From: G965202665 sp965243835
GTDB taxonomy: Bacteria > Actinomycetota > Acidimicrobiia > Spongiisociales > Spongiisociaceae
NCBI GenBank assembly: GCA_965243835.1
Contig: OZ251578.1
Location: 186,001 to 250,000, forward strand
Reading direction: 5' to 3'
DNA length: 64,000 bases
A model generated the notes under the pieces. It searched no databases and was not told the origin of the DNA. It saw only the letters and a list, made by a program, of their open reading frames with translations. How positions within the stretch are numbered: the stretch's first letter is position 1; every line of letters begins with the position of its first letter. Shown in pieces: positions 63,601-64,000 of this stretch. The position numbers were made by a program, and so were the translations under genes.

Positions 63601-63860
63601 CCGCCTTCCCCCATTTGGAGGCAGTGGCGGCGGCGGAGGGCCTGTTCGGCGACGTAGCGGATGTGGACGATTCGGTGGTGCGCGCCATCGAAGGAATGTA
63701 CGGAAGCGGGGTCACCAAAGGGTGCACCACCGAACCTCTCAACTACTGTCCGGGCAACCCCGTCACCCGGGCGCAGATGGCCTCCTTCTTCGTGCGGGCC
63801 ATCGACCTGGTTCCCGCCCCCGCCGGGACGGAAGACGGAGGGGGCGGCGAGGGCTCCTAA
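48690..63860 (+). CDS. giant exported Calx-beta-like repeat protein with C-terminal SLH domains
   Basis: About 5056 residues. The signal peptide MRRTLAGALTLGLAVVALPL (cleavage near APAAAQ) is followed by more than fifteen domains of ~110-130 residues. They end in ITDDDADIELxVSP-type or IADDDAAVEL-type acidic strands, which resemble calcium-binding Calx-beta repeats. A Pro/Gln then Gly/Pro linker (about 4774-4855) leads to three SLH units (about 4856-5040: TRRQMAAFLYRAV, TRADMAVMMIAAF, TRAQMASFFVRAI). This looks like a cell-surface adhesin or structural fibre attached to the cell wall by SLH. The ATG at 48690 is used; a TTG at 48684 (5 nt after GGAAAGG) is possible. The first part is AT-richer than the rest. 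No protease or enzyme motif is seen. Confidence 0.9.
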   Translation: MRRTLAGALTLGLAVVALPLVSAPAAAQTPTVTLSLVDRAGNTVTSIGEDSGETRLRVKAVLSSAPTSYLRVYFGIGTDNIGTATKGRCYIDWVVYRNICEGGDYAIPYDYGNIYIRAGTTTGLSGYIKFTAIGDRITEDHETITFPARASGYTVNNLSLTITDQDRTLRVTTPKSSGDECAMAEGPDGRCSNNLNLAWARVTLGGMTGGSFTASTSSTYSQAMRLRIDPGPPGNVSSNNEIEHSLYLADDPMYVDIAAGGLTALAVDSFNENVVAMQSRRVDNIAEPDETFNITLTDIPSGFTVVPATMTIRDPHDRQAVLGLDSDSNTDGNQSVVAESAGTGAGVNVSAGFPSGVTSSVIGSATTISLSASAETPTGAGKATSADFSYSSTPGTVSIPAQAIASSTAGTLAGLTLVDDDVVEGPETLQVGGSSTYGDATAATLTILDDDADIELEVSPTEFFEIAVAQEFTVTARFKGSSSILSTATDVTVSIASAAVNGATLGVGGQTPTGDFFTDQTNNQLTVRIGAGELSGSGTFELTANADSVADSGERVSVSGSATVGGTAVAVSDVEIPIFEPGRIIDLSVVDTGSTPAAVSATGEDDGALTFRVTATATSTLAVNREVTVTVGGRGSTATRGDDYTGSVTTTMTLLANQTTVTSGNLTITPVSDTVTEDHEIIKITGRAVPDLVRGADLEITDADRLIKVSVSDDKGPETYSDSQQHTFSVTATVSGTTSTFSESLALPVSFPGTVPSNERPPGIGNVFPTTLIPQDYHHDHAVTPDNLQHVLTATIAAGSRSAVAATPTNSTLATITLVGDHAVEGEEHYWATVMPPEGWTVQAALIKIEDLEGRVYFKPDKEIAEGGTGASVNIKAAFPPEATSSDLTSAVTATFTNVLPGTGGEYAPPPNPYLNHYWPYLSTASRARAQAGTADSNDFSFTLPTPAPGALTITGGTLESTGSVTLDGLTITDDDVVEGPETLDLGGTFTSTAILGDPIGWVTIDDDDADIDLEVSTTKLVEQAAAQPITVTARFRGSTSVLAVDTTVTVTVAAGTGTKGATLGAMGDFTTDLTNNQLTITIRAGQVSGSGSFNITVRDDNDDTEDVETALVSGSASVGGQAVTVTGAVLSLFDPDWAINLSVTDAGGATITEVGEDGGAQTVRVKATAPAAVTADTVVRVELGGTGGSATRGAAGDYTLGATTATITIPNGQISASSGDITVTTVSDTITEEQESIRITGETDDAFFVNPTDLAIADQDRTLRVTTPKSSGDECAMAEGPDGRCSNNLNLAWARVTLGGMAGEVFTPSTSSTYTQAMRLRMDHLPLNNVSGNNEVEHSLDLVDDPMYVDIAAGGLTALAVDSTNSNEVGIQSRRTDDIAEADETFNITFVNVPAGFTVAPATMTIRDPHDAHIVLTSTAAIAEGGTGAAAAVSAGFPSGVTSSTIGTATEVTLSAVDNMHPSLGEAGRDDFTYSPSTPNTVSVPANTISSTTAGLLAGLTIADDNIVEGPETLQIGGTSSLGEATPATVTITDDDADIELLVSPAGVLEQAAAHEITVTARFKGSVSVLTVATDVTVTIAGAASNGATLGSSSNGDFYTDQTMNKLTITIPAGQLTANGTFNLTARADGESESTPEGVSLTGAASVGGTAVTVDAAAVDIYDPGSRTITLRFTDDAASPAAVTAVAEDGGAQTVRVKATASQAVTADTTVTVNIGGTGSTAVRGAAGDYTLGATTATITILNGQTSASSGDITVTANSDKITEDHETIRFSGAATLYLVNPGDLAITDQDRVIRLSITNSEVVEANRHVANAGSGTLGGVSNGVFTASTSSTYSGNLSGNSSPQVSWSFGTANWTDVESPDYNQLGRRAWLSFPAGSVSGTLSTVFSSNLLRADVKDDAIAEPDEFYGWNVHAPAGFQARNASVRIIDTTDTIVYMRVDTDGNTDGNQSVISEDAGTGSGVSVSATYSRWVTSSVIGSDREVTWTVDDNSSPGIGEAGADDFSYSSSSNTLTISANMLSSSSSGNLSGLTLVDDDVVEGPETLTISGTVGSDDATPATVTIGDDDADIELLVSPAGVLEQAAAHEITVTARFKGSTSVLTAATEVAVTIAGATGGATLGAAGPPPTGDFYTDAADKNSALNKLTITIPAGKVSAAATFNLTAREDGVTESAPEGVSLTGAASVGGAAVTVDAAAINIFDTGSRTITLSFTDNAASPAAVTAVAEDGGAQTVRVKATASSAVTADTDVTVTIGVGGTAVQGSAGDYAVDSTTAAITILNGQTTGSSGDIVITPRSDTITEDHETIRFSGSAPVYLVLFAELEITDQDRVIRVDISNTEVVEAANNNVNNGGGATLGGVSNGVFTASTSSTYSGNLSGNSAPRVSFGYGTATSSDADSADYNTNSRVAWVTFPASSVSGTLGTSLTYDYLKAEITDDSVAEPDEFYWWNVDAPAGFQARNGRVTIVDTADTQVYMTVDTDGIAPGNQGRISEDVGSAVGISTSAGFGSGVTSSVIGSAISVTVDMEEGSGAGAASSADYSYAPVSPLVLTIPANSLVASSATVTGFSITDDDIVEGPETLTVGGTSSWNLTGSTLTIDDDDANILLSVSPSTVAERAAAQTIAVTARFDGSSSVLTTATEVTVNIAGGSGDNGAVLGDFTTDVPGNRFTITIPAGSTSGSHTFKITAPVDQNTETTPEIVTLAGSATVGGAAVTVTAADISIVDGGVSLSVADSGGSAVSSLGEDSGSTQLRVTATLPVATVLDAVVGVNLRSGTALLGTGASFAEGEDFRVSYPSKPVGTPAGYSLGISIPAGSSSGSADITLTVNDDNVAEGITAETIELRGGDVTINSAAWSVLTSSLEIVDNDSAITLLFSPATAEEADGNAGDAMITAVFTGASSSISSATAVELSFTADTGTEAADFTAPASGSEITVTIPAGSVSSAATALSGLAITDDAIAEESETIAVSGTATGYTVTGATLTIADDDAAVELSTAGGTTVAEGGDGSTVAVSAAFVSGTTSSDISTATVITLSAADGTALSPADYGYAPVSPNTVTIPAGATAGAASGSLAGLTVADDDITEGAETIAVGGSSPVGDVTGFDLTVTDADSGIELSASPGTVVEQAGAHTIAVVARFAGVDSSARTSDVTVTVTVAGGAGTDGAVLGTGTGKDFTTDQTGNSFTVIIPAGQTSGRASFKLTAAADGSDEGAEKVALSAAATVDGTSVSASAELVIVDTGIKLSFRDGDGDPLTGVAEGDGSATVRVTATLPTTAAYSVVVGLNAAGGTATADDGSSFGAGEDYRVSYPAKPAGTPADHSLGISIAAGEISGYADLTLAVNDDSAAEGEETVVVSGADVTVNASPLPVASAVLPIADDDADITLGFGSAPAEEADGNAGDAMLTARFAGAVTSQIASAVSVELSFTAGPDTEAADFTAPAAGSEITVTIPAGSVAGAAVALTGLTIADDAIAEAGETITVDGTAAGYAVTGTTLSIADDDAVVHLSVGDGAAAAEGGDGSGVGVSASFPSGTTSSDISTATVVALSVADGTAGSADYGYSGGDTVTIPAGMVRSSAAGSLDGLTVSDDSVTEGEENVQINGTSSLGDAEGTTLAVADADTGIEISVAPETVVERTEAHSVDVTARFSGVSSSTRTAATPVTVTIAGGDTDGAALGAGADFVTDQPGNSFVVTIPAGQVEAKETFRLTAADDGDDSEGAENVKVSGTAVVDGSGVVIADAGMTIVDNGITLALSSGGSALTSLAEDSGSTQVTITATLPVAATAPVVVPLRITSGTALLDDDSVWAAGEDFRVSYPSDPAPDDGYPLGISIAGGTTGTAVVTLVVNDDEIAEGRTAETIRVQGGTVTIGGAALPVVEQDLGIADDDLGIDLTLSRNTVNESDGNAGAVTVAAAFDADSSVLHTPTEVEITFTAAAGTEGADFTAPGTGSEITLTIPAGSTTGAAVALTGLGVADDTRAEPSETITVGGTAAGYTVTGADLAIVDDDSVATLSIPVGTAVTEGGNGSGVAVSAAFATGTTHSEFTAPVEITLSVADGSAASADYDYSPGSPNTVTIAAGALGSAAAGSLTGLSITDDAITEGPETLLVTGSSAVEVAGPELTITDADTALDITASPETVVEAATAHTVAVTVQFSGVSSSTRTADVPVTVTVAGGDTDGATLGAGGDFTTDQTGNSFVITIPAGQISHSGTFRLTARDDGANEGEEKVKVSGAATVDGGAVSDDAEMTIVDSGIVLSLASGGNPLTALAESSGTTTVNVTATLPVNAPAGGTVVGVNVAGGTARLDDDSAFAANEDVRVSYPSGTNPPAGHSLGISIAAGSRTGSSAITLVINDDNVAEGSVGETILVQGGNVEVSSNSLPVVAATLEITDNDAAPTAIGLTLLEDDDGEPGETLNGAPEGETTTVWVRASYAGSNTLPRAVIVALGVGLGGDEAEDGTDYRSIASPPQITIPAYARSATGKFDLAIDGAADDNLIEGPETLTVEGDPADLLSGFTVGDAQLTIIDDDAAVELSLLQPGSDGVALREVTEGDMLTTLKVKAAYTNGVTLSSDNTVPVTVRAADQRGAEPGSDYQRVPSFNIMIPKGVNSGSGTFTLKLDGTYDDDIVEGDETLQVAGGTASFDITPASLTVRDSADDVAPTAITLQVSPTSLGENAGTSAVNATVALVGSKVLSASTAVSITVRGDRGAALGSDYRIASAPAVTIDAEARQGSGTVTLTIVDDNDDDDNERIAVTATAPSLSGAAATQYITITDNDDPPQPQPQPQPQPQPQPQPPSGGGGGGGAPPPAGGGGGGGGGGAPPPAGGGGGGGGGGAPPPAGGGAPPPAGPVAPPPPAEEACAGRFCDEDGSVHEANIERIAAWEITLGCDADDPTKYCPSAQITRRQMAAFLYRAVSQLSTIATPEGIELSDVPADAWYRSFADWVVSIGAFAAPEGVFNPGGVVTRADMAVMMIAAFPHLEAVAAAEGLFGDVADVDDSVVRAIEGMYGSGVTKGCTTEPLNYCPGNPVTRAQMASFFVRAIDLVPAPAGTEDGGGGEGS
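49182..49310. repeat. 129-bp internal DNA repeat, copy 1
   Basis: Matches 52467-52595 (3285 bp downstream) with about seven mismatches by eye. It encodes a segment around RVTTPKSSGDECAMAEGPDG. Similar long matches occur near 54147-54222 and 55758-55833. Confidence 0.8.
52467..52595. repeat. 129-bp internal DNA repeat, copy 2
   Basis: Partner of 49182-49310. Conservation reaches third codon positions, which points to recent duplication or gene conversion rather than selection on the protein alone. Confidence 0.8.
63005..63245. repeat. low-complexity Pro/Gln and Gly/Pro linker repeats
   Basis: Tandem CCGCAA/CCCCAA units (Pro-Gln) are followed by GGT/GGC (Gly) blocks with CTCCTCCTCC (Pro) blocks. 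They are in frame, so length changes by whole units would keep the protein intact. Confidence 0.85.
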
Positions 63861-63880
63861 ACCCTCCTCGGCCCGCCGCT

Positions 63881-63898
63881 CGCCGGCCAACCCCGGCG
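63881..63898. terminator. GC hairpin after the giant gene
   Basis: CGCCGG, loop CCAACC, then CCGGCG, 20 bp after the stop at 63860. No T run. Confidence 0.35.
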
Positions 63899-63917
63899 CG
63901 CCGCCCGGGAACTCCAT

Positions 63918-63947
63918 TTGACTAACGAACGTTCGTTCGTCTAAAGT
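63918..63947 (+). promoter_or_regulatory. promoter with palindromic operator, leaderless
   Basis: -35 TTGACT (63918-63923), an 18-nt spacer, and -10 TAAAGT (63942-63947), 7 nt before ATG 63955. The spacer contains the perfect palindrome AACGAACGTTCGTT (63924-63937), well placed for a dimeric repressor, probably autoregulation. Confidence 0.6.
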
Positions 63948-63954
63948 GCCGGGC

Positions 63955-64000
63955 ATGGCGGAGTCAACCGGCGGCGACCGGCGGGAAACAGGGGGCGGGG
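63955..64000 (+). CDS. start of a gene, possibly a TetR-type regulator (truncated by window end)
   Basis: Only 15 residues are visible (MAESTGGDRRETGGG), so no family can be assigned from the protein. A TetR-family regulator is inferred only from the palindrome in its promoter. Confidence 0.3.
   Translation, partial: MAESTGGDRRETGGG

Overview
The window is GC-rich, with dense genes on both strands. It most resembles an uncultured actinobacterium, probably of the Acidimicrobiia type. The pointers are a bS22 (AURKAIP1/COX24-like) ribosomal mini-gene, a PAC2 protein, MenB, DUF2277, a zinc-type S18, S-layer-homology (SLH) proteins and many starts that look leaderless (a TANNNT box 6-8 nt before the start codon). 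This placement is an inference from gene content. I see no tRNA, rRNA or CRISPR array.

1-11.9 kb is mostly housekeeping: a truncated glutaredoxin, a ~120-bp direct repeat, menB, an NfeD/stomatin pair, and the replication/translation cluster rpsF-ssb-rpsR-rplI-(hypothetical)-dnaB on the minus strand. A minus-strand group follows (SMP-30-like, MoxR ATPase, glutaminyl-cyclase lipoprotein), then two small unknown genes.

11.9-21.7 kb is an envelope region. It holds a secreted protein with five nearly identical 82-residue repeats, a membrane protein, and two large paralogous exported proteins (N-terminal SLH, Ig-like middle, FG-GAP-like C-terminus).

21.7-43.5 kb is metabolic and transport: bS22, PAC2, CopA-type ATPase, M3 peptidase, inositol-phosphatase-like enzyme, purB, an MntA-HepT toxin-antitoxin pair, two oxidoreductases, thioesterase, DUF2277, a large membrane protein, nitroreductase, DUF433, an M20 amidohydrolase, a heterodimeric ABC exporter with one degenerate ATP site, and an SDR.

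43.5-64 kb is the accessory and most unusual part. Eight paralogous copies of a small membrane-anchored coiled-coil gene lie in a row. Five are intact and three broken, and several share a repeated ~150-bp AT-rich promoter cassette. They differ in length by whole coiled-coil repeats of 7 or 11 residues. The array is interrupted by a minus-strand overlapping gene pair with a promoter. Next comes a 5056-residue exported Calx-beta-like repeat protein with C-terminal SLH domains. Its likely promoter (TTGACA, 18-nt spacer, TAGGAT) has 13 consecutive G bases in the spacer, which suggests phase-variable expression of a giant surface adhesin. The window ends at the start of a gene behind a palindromic operator-like promoter.
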